Source: Fasciola hepatica (lineage: Eukaryota; Platyhelminthes; Trematoda; Plagiorchiida; Fasciolidae). Taken from it: a stretch of DNA of 64,000 nt. Of the stretch, positions 46,423-58,400 are shown piece after piece. The notes beneath the pieces are model-generated. The model was given only the letters and a program-made list of their open reading frames with translations, did no database searches and was not told the origin of the DNA. The stretch spans positions 1,984,001-2,048,000 of the forward strand of contig CANUEZ040000014.1 of assembly GCA_948099385.1 (NCBI GenBank), written 5' to 3'. The position numbers were made by a program, and so were the translations under genes. The first letter of the stretch is position 1; every line of letters starts with the position of its first letter.

Positions 46423-46813
46423 CTACTGACCTCTAAAGACAAAGAGAAAAAGTTAAAGCAAGGTAGTTCAAGTTTATCCTCCAACTCTATACCTCATTGT
46501 CTCCTGATAGTAACCCCATAACTAGAAGAGAGACGGAAATCGACATGGGCGTCCTACGGGGCCGTGCAGGGCTTATTCCTCCCGGTCCTCAAACAACCTC
46601 TTCTATACCCTGTCCAGACCTCGCATGAGTGCCGCAACCACTGAATTCGACAGTTTATTTTAGTCACTTACCCCTCTTACTGCGAACGAGCATCTTCTAA
46701 TCCCTATTCCTGGTTTCTTCTTCCTTAGCCTCCACGCACGACCTCGCAGCGTCGCGTTTGCTCTAAGCTGAAAGAGTGGCTCACTATTTCCGACCGCCTG
46801 GTGGTCTCCCTAA

Positions 46814-47090
46814 TTATTTTAAAGATTGCCGTCTGATCTCCACTTCTCTCTCTATGAGAGAACAGTCACAGTTCTTCCGGCCTTTGCTCATACTCCAATC
46901 CTCCGCAGTGGTCGAATCACAGTGAAACGTCGTTGTACCTGCTCTACAGTTTTCATATCCGTCACGACGTATGGACTCCAGACTTGTACACCACTCCATA
47001 TGGGGTCTAACCAGGATCTTATGCAGCCGCAAAAGTACTTCCGGTCTCCTCGAGCACACTGCCCTCTTCAGCTGGTACAGCGCGCGAGTA
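46814..47090 (-). mobile_element. CR1-like LINE fragment
   Basis: The minus frame gives LHKILVRPHMEWCTS, the post-RT motif (Y--LVRPHLEYC) of CR1-type ORF2, followed by a short C-terminal stretch. The left end is at 46.8 kb; the right end runs into a TA microsatellite. Confidence 0.6.
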
Positions 47091-47113
47091 GCCTTTTAAG
47101 CTGCTCAGTGACA

Positions 47114-47116
<3 letters not shown>

Positions 47117-47190
<74 letters not shown>
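47117..47190. repeat. (TA)n microsatellite
   Basis: An uninterrupted run of about 37 TA units. Likely length-polymorphic. Confidence 0.97.
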
Positions 47191-47194
<4 letters not shown>

Positions 47195-47640
47195 CGCATT
47201 GTCACAGACCGCCATCCCCATGCTCCTTAAAGTAAGTGTTAGTCCTGCTTACACAATTACTGGGGTCCGGCTCATCGGGCTTTCAATCTTCCAATGCTCT
47301 TGCCGCTCGTGCACACCCAAACCCCACGTAAGAGCGCCCCATCCAGCACATCTGACCCCGCTTGTCTCTGTATCTGTGTCGAACCACTATTGTGATCGTC
47401 GTCTTCGTTTTCGTCCTGCGATTGGCGCATTTGTTACCGTGTTACATTTTGCGTCGCGGGTAGGATGTGCGGATTGTCAACTTTGTGCGGTTCCAGTCGG
47501 TTGCGTACTCCGTGAGTCGCACGAGTACTGATGATTGAGAAGAGTGTTCTGTCGTTGGGAGAAGCGGTGCAACGCATCGTCACAGACCACCACTCCCATA
47601 CCCTCTCATGTAAGTGTTGGTACCTTCTTAAACACTAACT
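47195..47640. repeat. Two related short segments (GTGACGCAT-GTCACAGACC)
   Basis: The words GTGACGCATTGTCACAGACCGCC (near 47,191) and CAACGCATCGTCACAGACCACC (near 47,571), each followed by CTCC/CCCAT and TAAGTGTT, show a direct repeat about 380 bp apart. This could be a short element or a pair of element ends. No coding content. Confidence 0.5.
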
Positions 47641-47714
47641 GAGCTTCGCCTCGAGAATCAAGTAATCTGGCCCACCGAAACGATGTGTAACCGGTAATCG
47701 TTCTTGTAACGCGG

Positions 47715-48258
47715 GCTCTAACTGGAGTTGTTTCCATAAGTTTTTGCTCGGTTGTGTTGGCTACCAGACGGAGGCCATCGGTAATTCGACGGGCAGTCAT
47801 AGCTTTATCCCAGTTGTTAACATATTCGGGGCTGTCAAAAATATTGAGCCGATACACTTTTTTGCACATACTGGAATGCTAAAATGACGGGTGTCGACTT
47901 GATGCTGAGGCCACGTTCAGCCTCCATGGGCATAAAGTCTGTGTATCGCAGATCTTTATCGTTTCGAGTGTAACTATCCGGATGGGTCTGTTCTATAAGA
48001 CAACTTATAAATGAGATCTTCCTGTGATAAAGATGACCGACAGGGACAACATTAGGACTCATCTCTGAACAATCCACCAAATCAGTCATAAACTCGAGAA
48101 TGTAGATGGTGGCCAAAACAGTGGCTCTTGTGTAAGCGAACTCTTCTTTAATGGCTGATTCAGAAGCTGGGAAACTTTCCTTGCACTGACGTTTTTACCT
48201 CAGAACGGTGGACCTCTCTTGTGCCAGGGTAATATTTCCCATCCCGACTGAGCACCAT
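47715..48258 (-). pseudogene. EFTUD2/Snu114-like processed pseudogene fragment
   Basis: Three minus frames in colinear order resemble the N-terminal and early GTPase region of EFTUD2, the EF2-like GTPase of the U5 snRNP. They are MVLSRDGKYYPGTREVHRSEV; FMTDLVDCSEMSPNVVPVGHLYHRKISF with CLIEQTHPDS and ERGLSIKSTPV; and KKVYRLNIFDSPEYVNNWDKA with ARRITDGLRLVAN. Frameshifts occur near 48,165 and 47,865. The P-loop reads GHLYHRKIS where GHLHHGKT is usual, and the G3 box reads DSPEY instead of DTPGH, so GTP binding would be lost. No intron is seen across 540 bp. It lies among retroelements, consistent with a retrocopy. Confidence 0.72.
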
Positions 48259-48905
48259 CAAGGATTTTCTTTCCGCTGGCTCGCCGTAAACGGCCACTAC
48301 GTTGACGGGAATATTCCGTAAACAGCGGAACAGTTCGGCCAAAACGCTCCATATCTTATCTGGAGAATGGGTATAGTCTACTCCTTCCATGAGGATCAAT
48401 TTCTGTGCATCGTCGCATAGACAGTGCGGTGGAAAATAACACCGTTCCCACTAGGGAGCCATCGATAAGAAACGATTCATTTTAATCTTTTACTGAGGGA
48501 GACATGTGACTGTCTCGATTTTTTCGTGGGGGCGTCACGTGCATTGGTTCGAGCAACAACATTGAGGCAGCCTCAGAGGGACCAGTTCGGATACCATCTC
48601 CGTTGCCAAATTTCCATTTACTTTATTTTAAAAATGCTTGTTTTATCCCCTTTCAGGCCAGTATCCCATAAAATCTAGTCTGAAATAACTTACCGATGAA
48701 ATTGAAACCTGATGAACCTCTTTCTCTATCTTGAGTTACGCTCTCTAAATGGTACTTTCTGCACCCAGGGTGATTTCTGACTTTTTCCTGTTGAACACTA
48801 CTGTCCGGTCCGTCTTCTTGATGCGGCTGTGTGTGGACCAAACTGTGTGTTGGATGTCGGCCCAGCATTTGTTTATCAAATACTGACACCGAGTCTATCT
48901 CGGGT
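48259..48905. other. Unassigned stretch upstream of the EFTUD2-like fragment
   Basis: A minus open frame at 48,259-48,399 (ending ...VYGEPAERKSL) runs directly into the pseudogene frame but is not recognised. The minus frame at 48,653-48,916 is also unassigned. Confidence 0.35.
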
Positions 48906-49361
48906 TCATTTCTCACCGATTGTCACCGCGACTATCCGCCCAGATCCGCCTTGCCCACTTAAGTACATATACAGATATATAACACGGATCTGGTAGGGAT
49001 AACATGCTGAAGAGACTATGGTATAGTAGGAAAACAATGAACGAAAGAGAAAAGGACAGAAAGGTTGGAAAGGCCGGATATCTTTCCAAATTTCAAGGTT
49101 ATCCGCGTACACTAAGCAAAGTAATTGAAAAGCGTATGGCAGGTCGTTTATATACACCAAGGAAAATAGTGGCCCCAAAATTGATCCCTGTATGACTTCA
49201 CTGGATGCACTGAAGGAACGCGACGGTGACAGCGCTACTTCCCCGTGATAAGTTTGTTTCGCTTAAGAAACCCCTAATCTAGTGGATCAACAGGACTTCA
49301 ATACCAAGGGCCTCGACCTCCTCCAGCATCCGTCTATGCGGCACCCTATCCAATGCTTTGC
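48906..49361 (-). mobile_element. CR1-like LINE fragment, cut by the Gypsy LTR
   Basis: The minus strand reads KALDRVPHRRMLEEVEALGI (RT motif A region) immediately left of the LTR at 49,362. Further left, MGPLFSLVYINDLPYAFQLL and VYADNLEIWKD carry the Y-DN form of the catalytic box. The stretch between is frame-broken. The expected upstream LINE sequence is not found on the far side of the Gypsy element, so the junction was rearranged. Confidence 0.68.
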
Positions 49362-49560
49362 TGTTACGAAATTTGAAGACGGCCACGCAACTGGAAGAAA
49401 TCGACCTGGAGGACTTCGAGGACAATTAAAGACTGTTATTACTGGAGACTGAATTGTAATGCGCACTTCTTCTTTTACTGTAATCACAATTGTAGTGTGC
49501 CACACTTTTTTTGGATAAACTTCCATCTGGCAAATCGTCTTCTTCTTGCTGTACGTTACA
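49362..49560 (+). repeat. Gypsy 5' LTR
   Basis: 199 bp, TG...CA ends. Matches 53,827-54,025 except at five transition sites. Inserted in a CR1-like LINE on its left. Confidence 0.95.
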
Positions 49561-49563
49561 AAC

Positions 49564-49581
49564 TGGTGCCGCGACCCGGGA
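49564..49581 (+). promoter_or_regulatory. tRNA primer-binding site
   Basis: TGGTGCCGCGACCCGGGA starts three bases after the LTR. Its complement ends in CCA and resembles the 3' end of eukaryotic tRNA-Phe with two mismatches, so a tRNA-Phe-like primer is the best guess. Confidence 0.75.
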
Positions 49582-49586
49582 GAACA

Positions 49587-52500
49587 ATGTCCAAGAAGCC
49601 AGCAAAGTATTCCAATTTGGTAGAGGTGAAAGAAAGTGAGTCACAGGGGTGCAGATCGGCAGATGCGCCGGTGGAAGAGGTTACTCGGAGCTTGGCGGGG
49701 TACTCAATTCACAAAACGCAACAAATACCGACCCCAAGTGCCCCCGAGAAGTTTAGTATCGGCGGAAACTACAATAGATGGGAGAGCCAAGTGCGTCGGT
49801 ACATTAGGTGGTTCAATGCTGATCAACAAGAGGATGTCATCATGAGCCTCCTAGTTGGAGAGGCGTATGATATCGTCGATGAGTCAGACGTGTTTAGGGA
49901 TAGCGATTGCGATCTCGTCTTCAAACGCATTCGAAAGTTGCTGGATGCACCGGGTCATCCAGTGGAGTATCGAGATCAGTTGCATCAGAGGCGACAGCTC
50001 CCAGGAGAGGACGTCCGGTCTTTTGCGCGGGAGCTAAAGCACCTTGCGACGCAAGGATATCCCGAGGGGGATAAGGCCGAACTAGAACGGCACGTCCTGG
50101 ATCGGTTCGTTGAGGGCGTGTCCAATAAGTCTGTGAAGAGAACGCTCCTGAAAGGAAGATTTACCGAATTGTCAGAGGCCGTAGCAGCGGCAGAAGAAGA
50201 AGAAAGAATGGAGAGAGTGTTAACCAAGTCGACCACGGATCAAGAGTGTTTCGCCGTTCAACGACAATGGGCCCAGGTGACAAGGGGATCACGCCAGCCG
50301 GGATTGAGAACCAACAGAGGCTGGAGGGGCCGCCGCGCTAATCCATGGTCCACTCCCAACTACCGTGGATTCGGTGCGCGTGGGCGGTATCACAGGGCGG
50401 CACACCGACCGGCGGTGCAAAACACGGCAACAGTGGTCGAAGGCACTCAGGCACTGGACTCGAGGCAGTCACCGACACAGCCAGGTGAGTTCATTATACC
50501 AGTCGTGTCTCTGCTCACCAATTGTTCGGATACTTTTTCAACTTTGATTCGAGTTAATGATGCCGAGCTGTGCGCTTTAATTGATACTGGAGCCACCCGT
50601 AGCCTTATCAATGCGGCTGTAATACCCCATCTGGGTGCAGTGAATCTAAAACCGTGCGGGTTTTCACTGACAGGTGTAAACGGTGGAAAACTGAACACCG
50701 TGGGGGTGGCATCATTCTTAGTGGAATTTGGAGGGTTAGCTAAGCCGCAGCCGTTTGTTGTCGTCCAAGGCATCTCCTTCGACGCAATTGTAGGGAAGGA
50801 CACCCTGCAGAATTTCGAGTGCATCATAGATGTTCCAAGGAAGAGACTTTATTTTGGTTATCAAACGAAGGAGTGCGGGGAGTGCAAGGAGTGCGGTCGC
50901 AGAAAGTTAGATGTCTGTTCTGTGGAGTTTTCTGAGAGCGAACGCAGACGGCGGTTCCAAAGACTGTTGGAGAATAATGGAGCCATGGAGAAGAATGAAA
51001 GGCTCTATCAAATTTTTGTCAAATTTAGCGACTTGTTCATGTGGGATGGCGAAAAGTTAGGGAGGACCAATGTAATCAAGCATCGTATCGACACAGGGGA
51101 TGCTGAGCCAATTAAGTTGGCCCCCAGAAGAATACCAGTGCATTACCAGGCAGAAGTACAGCAAATGGTGGAAGATATGCTGAAAAATAATATCATACAA
51201 CCATCCCACTCCGCATGGGCAGCGCCAGTAGTACTGGTGAAAAAAAAGATGGCAGGCTAAGGTTGTGTGTGGACTACCGCCGGTTAAATGCAATCACTAA
51301 GAAGGACTCGTACCCGCTGCCAGTGATGGAAGATCTGTTTGATGCCTTGGGAGGTGCGCGGTATTTTACCACCCTCGATCTAGCCTCGGGATATTAGCAA
51401 GTAGAGATTGAGCCCGAGGATAGGGAAAAGGCAGCTTTTGCTATTCCATCAGGTTTGTACGAGTTCCAAACCATGCCGTTTGGATTGACTAATGCGCCCG
51501 CCACATTTCAAAGGCTAATGAACCACGTGTTAGAAGGATTAACGCCGTCCAAATGCCTTGTCTATGTCGATGATGTGCTGATCCATGGGAAGACGGTAGA
51601 AGAACACCTTACGAATTTGAAATTAGTGTTAGAACGGATCAAGGAAGCGGGGTTGAAACTAAACCCAGCCAAGTGTCGGTTTTTCCGAAGGGAAGTCAGC
51701 TTCTTAGGTCATATAGTTTCTCAACATGGAATAAAAACTGACCCCAGCAAGATAGATCAAGTCCTGAATTGGCCAACGCCCCGTTCCGTTTCCGAAGTAC
51801 GAAGCTTCCTGTGCCTTGCCTCCTATTACCGTCGTTTTATAAAGGATTTTGAAGCACATGCGTCACCGCTAAACGCGCTCCTGCAGAAAAATAGTAATTT
51901 CGCCTGGGATGATCAGTGTGAGGAAGCCTTCCGGTATTTACGTTCCATGTTGTGTTCATCGCCGGTGCTAGCGTTACCAGACTTGTCCACGAACGCCGGC
52001 GAATTTATCCTAGACACGGATGCAAGTGACGGCACTATTGGGGCAGTGCTATCTCAAGTAGGCACAGATGGCTACGAGCACGTAATAGCATTTGGCAGTA
52101 AGACGTTGTCAACTAGAGAAAGGAATTATTGCACCACACGGAAGGAGATGCTGGCTTTAGTGACTTTTGCGAAGAAATACCGACACTACTTGATTGGTCG
52201 GCCGTTTCGAGTGCGTACCGACCACCAATCGCTGTTGTGGTTGCAGAACTTCAAGGATCCACAGGGACAGATTGCTCGGTGGCAGGAGCAATTGCAAGAG
52301 TTTGATTACATTTCCGAGCATCGACCAGGTAAACGCCATGAGAATGCTGATGCCATGTCCAGACGTCCAGTAAGAAACCATGGGGAGTGCCCGTCCTGCA
52401 CCGTCAGCTGTGTGGCACAAATCAGTCTCTGTGAGGATACCAAGGGAGAATGGATCGCGATGCAATCAAGCGATACGGACACCGCATTCATATACGAGAG

Positions 52501-53917
52501 AATTAAAGCTGGAAGTACAAAGCCAACACGCCAAGAAATAGCAGGTTCTAGTCTATGGACGAAACATTTATGGAGCCTCTGGGACTCCTTGAAGATGGTA
52601 GATGGCATATTGGTTTTCCAATATGGACCAAATTATCCGGTTAAAATCATGGTCCTTTGAACAATGATACGAACAGTCTTAACAACACTGCACACAGAGT
52701 TAGGTCACGCGGGCATCAATAAGTTGGAACACGCTACTAGACAGCGGTTCTGGTGGCCATATCAGTGTAGAGACATCCTTGACTTTTGCAAGACGTGCGA
52801 GGGATGCGGCAGCCTCAAAAATCCTCCAACCAAACATCGCGCCCCCCTTCAGCCAGTAGTTGTCGGCTTCCCTAATGAGATGGTGGGAATGGACATCGTT
52901 AGGCCATTACCAATGACGCGCGCAGGCAACAAATACATCCTAGTGCTAGTCGACTACTTCACAAAGTGGTGCGAGGCTGCTCCCTTGGGCACGATTGATG
53001 CCCGCACGGTGGCCAATGCAATCCTCGAGTGTTGGGTCTACCGCTGGGGTGCACCATGTCAACTACATTCCGATAAGGGGTCAAATTTCGAGAGCTCCCT
53101 CATTGCTGAGTTATGCAGGTCACTTAAAATCGACAAAACCCGCACTACCTCGTATCACCCACAAGGCAACGGACTGGAGGAACGTACCAACCGGACGCTC
53201 ATTGCTTTATTGAAAGCGTTCGTAGAAGGGAATGACGATTGGGACAAAAAGCTGCCTAATTGCCTGTTAGCTTACCGTAGCACGGTCCATGCGTCGACTA
53301 ATCAAACACCAAGTCTGTTATGGACCGGTCGAGAAATCCGACTAACAACGGACGTTCGTTTACCCATCAGCAATAATCTCCCCACCTCGGTAACCGAGTA
53401 TGTGAACGAGCTACGAGAGTCTATTAAACGCGGGGAGGAGCTAGCACGCACACACCTGAAATCAGCTCAGAGGCACCAGAAGGAGTATTACGACAAGAAG
53501 GTATTCGGCACCCCGCTGCAACCGAATGATTTGGTATGGATGCATAACACCGTTCCCACAGGGGGTGTGCCAGCTAAGTTGTCAAGACATTGGAAAGGGC
53601 CGTTTGTGGTCGAAAAGATATTGTCAGATTGCACCTGTGTAATTCGTAATGCGTCGCACCCTGGTCAACCATCGTTTGTGGTTCACTTTAATAAGCTCAA
53701 ACCCTATGAGACCGCAATTCACCCAGAAAGCGGTATAGTACCACCAGTACAGTTAGAGCTGGAGGTCCCCGCGGAAGGAGGGAGAGCTGTGGCTCCGGGG
53801 ACGGAGCCAATTGGGGGAGAGTACAGTGTTACGAAATCTGAAGACGGCCACGTAACTGGAAGAAATCGACCTGGAGGACTTCGAGGACAATTAAAGACTG
53901 TTATTACTGGAGACTAA
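49587..53917 (+). pseudogene. Gypsy-type gag-pol with frameshift and two stops
   Basis: The start is taken at ATG 49,587, six bases past the primer site; an upstream ATG at 49,497 lies inside the LTR. Gag (about residues 1-280, basic C-terminus, no clear CCHC knuckle) is fused to an aspartic protease with IDTGATRSLI (D at codon 333). RT follows to 51,240, where an 8-base A-run shifts the frame by one. The next frame meets TAG at 51,395-51,397 where a Trp codon is usual. RT continues with YVDD at 51,563-51,574, RNase H (DTDASDGTIGAVLS) and TGA at 52,658-52,660. Integrase has an HHCC finger (H-GH...CKTCEGC) and D, D, E near 52,891, 53,072 and 53,178, then a GPF/Y-type KGPFVVEKI. The last codons lie inside the right LTR. 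No envelope-like frame. Confidence 0.93.
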
Positions 53918-54025
53918 ATTGTAATGCGCACTTCTTCTTTTGCTGTAATCACAATTGTAGTGTGCCACACTTTTTTTGGATAAACTCCCATCTGGCAAAT
54001 CGTCTTCTTCTTGCTGTACGTTACA
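53827..54025 (+). repeat. Gypsy 3' LTR
   Basis: 199-bp partner of the 5' LTR. It contains the last 30 codons of pol. Confidence 0.95.
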
Positions 54026-54119
54026 TAGCCGAAACGCGCACAGAGTGCGTCCGAGAGGTGCCCTGTGGCCTTGGCCTACGACCAGTCTTCAAGGGCAAGC
54101 AGCGGGTTGGAAATAGCTC

Positions 54120-54720
54120 AGGTCACAGGACTTGCGGCTTGAGCCAGTGGACATCCAGCTTCTTGCACTGCGAGCCAAAGGATTTCCTGCCATGCTGCGA
54201 CTTCCGGAGATCCAATACAATTTGGATATTTGTAGTAGCTGGGGGGAAGGAAAAGAAACAGGCTCGCCCTCGGGAGTAACAACCTCACACTACTATAGGT
54301 TCGGAGCCTCAACTCACTGCTGTCCCCATGTGAGACATTCCCCTGGCCCCCGAATAATACAGAGGTGTTAATAAGGAATGATGATGAGTAGGGTGATATG
54401 CAGGCTTTGGTGGAGATAGGTGCAGTTGGAAAACACTTGTGTGGTGAGATGCAGTATAAAATAGTTAGTCGAGAGGGGGAAAAGGACGGATAATAAGAAA
54501 AAGGAAGGCTTCCTAGGATGGTGAGTAACAGTATTGGAGTGGCTTTGCCCGGCACCCACCCAGTTTTTGCTTAAAGGCAACGACCGAGTTTGCCGTCATC
54601 ACATAGTACACGGGTTCGGGGTTGGAGCTCAAATGTTCCCGGTTCTTGAGGTATCTTCTTGTCCGTAGTAGTCGTTCTGCTGAAACCAGGAGAACTGGGC
54701 AACAGGGGACAAGTACTAGG
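54120..54720 (-). mobile_element. LINE C-terminal fragment
   Basis: The minus frame around 54,530-54,700 gives RLLRTRRYLKNREHLSSNPE and TANSVVAFKQKLGGC, the typical R--F----WN-LP--V--A--V--FK--LD ending of CR1-type ORF2. Catalytic parts are absent. The part left of 54,500 is a non-coding tail. Confidence 0.5.
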
Positions 54721-55055
54721 GGCATATATAACAGGTGGTAGCAGAGATGGAGGTCCTGAGTGACCAGTAAGGTGACAAGGATAGTACGCTCAGAAACAAG
54801 CTTGTGAGCGTGCGATAAAAAGCACAACGATGGTGCAACATCTCAGTTCAGTTCAGTTTGCACGGGACTTGGTGTGGCTGGAGCCAATCGTGTGTCCAGA
54901 CAGTTGTGTTGTCGGCGCGTTTCCGTAGCTCCCAACACTGCGTGATTTTCCTTTTTTTTTAAATGCAGAAATTTTGTGCAGTATCAGCCCTGGCAGAGTA
55001 AGGTGGAAACAATAAGTAAATTCAGTCTGACCCTAAAAGCTGATTAACATAACTC
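54721..55055 (-). mobile_element. 3' end of the CR1-like LINE interrupted by the BEL/Pao element
   Basis: Removing the BEL element and one target copy joins the LINE frame at 61,758 to bases left of 55,060. The frame meets a stop (TAA on the minus strand) a few codons later. The rest is 3' untranslated sequence with a poly-T/A tract near 54,950 and a short CAGTTCAGTTCAG repeat near 54,845. Confidence 0.5.
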
Positions 55056-55060
55056 GGGGT

Positions 55061-55439
55061 TGTAACAGCCGGTCGTGGAAAATCCCCCTTTTTCCCTCGC
55101 GATTCAGTGTTTTTTCCCAACATCACTCATTTCCATACACTATTGACTTGTCTTTACGAACTGGTTGTTTTTCTGGACCAATTGTTGTTTGTTCGCGCCC
55201 AGAGCGCTATTTTGGCACATCCTTGCTCAGGACCTGCGTGACGCACGTGCTGTCTGCTCACACGCTGCTATTCGGTTTCTCGTTGTTGAGTCTTTGTGAT
55301 CGTATTATTGAGGTTTGTATATTGTTTATGTCATTGTTTATTTTAATAATCTAGTATCGTAGAATTATCACGGATAATCGCCTTCTGATTTCGGGATCCG
55401 TTGCGAATTTGGCTACGCATTGCTCAAACGTTCGTAACA
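55061..55439 (+). repeat. BEL/Pao 5' LTR
   Basis: 379 bp, TGTAACAG...CGTAACA. It differs from the 3' LTR at CGCGATTCAG versus CGCGAATCAG. Preceded by target copy GGGGT. Confidence 0.96.
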
Positions 55440-55470
55440 ATACTCAATAGATCTATTTGGAACGAGGAAA

Positions 55471-58400
55471 AACATGCAAAATGCCAAAAAAAGGATCGAA
55501 ACATTGAAATCCGGACAGGAAGTAATACGGCAAGTCTCTGGGGAGGTTTCGGGCACATGATTCTTTAGTTAATGCTAGATCGCCTAGTCCTGTCAGTGCT
55601 AGCTCATGTGTTATTGAAAGCAATATTGATCGTAAGGATGTCGATTTATATAAGCTGAGATTACTAGAACTAGAGCAACAGTTACGTTCGGCTAGACTAC
55701 AGGCGCATGAAGCAGAGAAGTGTACACAGAAACAGCGAGAGCATGAGACCAGTGACTTCGACACTTCCGATAGGTTAGAGTGCAATAAGGTAGGGAACCC
55801 CACGCCGGTCGCCGAATACAAACCACCATCGATCGATCTGCCTAGAGTGGAGTTAACGGTTTTCGACGGGCGAGCTGAGCAATACTGCAAGTTTGTCAAA
55901 CAGTTCGAGATGTTCGTTGAAAACAAGGTGACCGACCCTGGGCAAAGGCTTCTTTACCTTACTCACTACTGCCGAGGCCGAGCGCGAGAAGCTATCGACG
56001 GGTGCACCATGCTCGATCCAGAACAAGGCTACACAAGGGCAAGAAAGATTCTGAGGGACTTGTTTGGCCAACCTTTCAAAGTAGCCCGTAACCTAATAGA
56101 GGGCGTGATGGCAGAGGCAAAGAGAACCAAAGGCGACGTCTACACCATGGCCGACCTGGTGATCAAGATGCAGAACTGCTCAATAGCCCTCGACCATTTA
56201 GGTTACAGGGCTGACCTAGACGCCATGCACACTTTGGAAGGCATAGTCCGTCACCTCTCTCCCGAACTACAGGGTCGGTGGGCGGAAGAAGCTGAACGGA
56301 TAAGCCGAGGCGACAGAGAAGCCAAATTCGAAGACCTGACTGAATACTTAGACAGGCAAACGAAGATAGCTGACAGCAGATTCGGCCGACTCATCCGGGA
56401 CAGCAACAGAGCAAACAAGCCCAGTACTAGCCAAGCCAAAACCCCTGTACGGGAATATCCAAAGTACCAGCCTTGGACCAACACACATGTCATTTCACGA
56501 GATGCTACGGCGAAACCAGATTGCAGATCCTGTGGTACTAGCCATGGCCTACCAGAATGCCCCAAGTTCGGCAACGCCACAATAGACGAACGGTGGGGAA
56601 TGGCGAGGATGGCAGGAGCATGTTTCATCTGTCTCAACACCACGCACCGGGCAGCAGCCTGTAGAACAAGGAATCGATGTGGTTACGAGGGCTGCACGGG
56701 CAGACACCATCGGCTGCTGCATCAGGCGAGAATAACCATATCCGAGGCGATTGCCAAGCCCAGCGTGATTTGTTCAACTTCACAATCCGCCAGTAAACCG
56801 GTACGTTTAGGCGTAGTGGCCGTGGGAGTAATGACTCCGACTGGGATAGTCAAGGCGTTGGCTTTCGTTGATAGTGGATCCGACACCACTTTAGTGAAAG
56901 AGCGGTTTGCCGACAAACACCAACTGGCTAAAGGTGCGACGTCGTTAGCAGTGAGCACGGTGGGCGGAACACAGGTAATGACTGCCGGTAGATTAAGGCT
57001 GCAACTCATCTCTCTAGACACTAACGAGGAAATTGAACCAACGGAGGCATTCACGTTAGCGGATCTCCCCATGCGAGCACCAAGGTCGGTGAACGCAATC
57101 TTGACTCGGTGGCCCCACCTGCAGGATGTAACCGTCGTAGACTGGGAAGATGATGAGGTGGATCTCCTCATCGGATGCGACGTGCCAGAGGCGCATTGGG
57201 TGCTTGACCAAAGAGTGGGCGACCGCCAGGCACCTTATGCCTTACGCACGGCTCTGGGATGGATGTTATACGGTCCAGTGGGGGTACGCGGTTCCGTGAA
57301 TTACTTATCCGCCGAAACGGACCGCATAGATTATCATCTGCAACGGCTGTATGAAAAGGAGTTTCATGACATTGGAGACGAAAGACCGACGTTGTCTCAA
57401 GAGGATCACTTCGCTCTACAAACGGTGCGGCAAGGCACTAGAGGCCTCAAAAAACAGTTCGAGGTTCCCCTCCCATGGCGCACACCGGTCGACCCGTGGA
57501 CTGACAACAGAAGTTATGTTCTCCAACGATTACTACGACTAAAAGAACGCTTCATTCGAGACCAGAATCTGTGGGAACGATACGCGGATTTAATGAAGCG
57601 AAACGAGGCCCTCGGTTACGTTGAAAAGGTGCCTTTTAACACCGACAGCAGAAGGGGTATCTGGTATCTGCCTCACCATCCGGTTATCAACCCCGAGAAA
57701 CCTAATAAACTGCGGGTGGTTTTCGACTGTGCGGCCAAGTTCCAGGGCAAGTCGTTAAACGATCGCCTACTACAGGGGCCTGACTGGACCACACCACTGA
57801 TCGATGTTCTGTGCCGTTTCAGAGTGGGTAAAGTGGCTTTGTCTGCTGACATTAGGGAAATGTTCCATCAGGTGAAGATTCCGGTAGGAGAACGAGATGC
57901 TTTGCGTTTTCTGTGGTGGGAAGGGAGCGACCGGGACAACGCAGTGGTGAATTATAGGATGACCGTCCACCCCTTCGGAGCCATATCGTCACCATTTTGT
58001 GCCAACTACGCCCTCCGAGAATCAGCGAACAAACATGGCGATCTAGTACATCGGACGGTAGTAGATAGCGTCACCAGGAACTTCTACGTCGACGACTACC
58101 TTGGGTCATTCGATGATGTGGAATCAGCTCTAGAGCAGTTCATGGGTCTGACGAGATTGCTAGAATAGGGCGGCTTCCATCTAACTAAATGGATGTCGAA
58201 CGCTTCAGAAGTGCTGAAGGTCATCCCGTATCACGGAAAGGCCGAAAGGGTAAGAGATTTGGTCGGCTCTCCCCTTCCTATCGAGCGCACTTTAGGGATA
58301 CAATGGGACGCGGAAACGGACGATTTTGTTTTCGAAATGAACGTTCCCGAGCTGCCAATAACCCGTCGTGGCATACTATCTGTCGTCTCAAGTTTGTTCG

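Larger units (their letters stand above)
49362..54025 (+). mobile_element. Ty3/Gypsy-type LTR retrotransposon, full-length but disrupted
   Basis: A 4,664-bp element with two 199-bp LTRs, a primer-binding site just inside the left LTR, a gag-protease-RT-RNase H-integrase order and a purine-rich tract (about 53,813-53,822) before the right LTR. LTRs begin TGTTAC and end GTTACA and differ at five sites (2.5%), all transitions. Flanking bases TTTGC and TAGCC are not a clean duplication. The frame is broken by a one-base slip in an A-run and two in-frame stops. Confidence 0.95.

Noticed and set aside
47117..47190. Regular repeat as a CRISPR-like array
   Set aside because: It is a simple dinucleotide run with no spacers, in a eukaryotic context.
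46826..47191. 121-codon plus frame ending in an Ile-Tyr repeat
   Set aside because: It is antisense to a CR1-like fragment and runs into a TA microsatellite, which produces the repeat.
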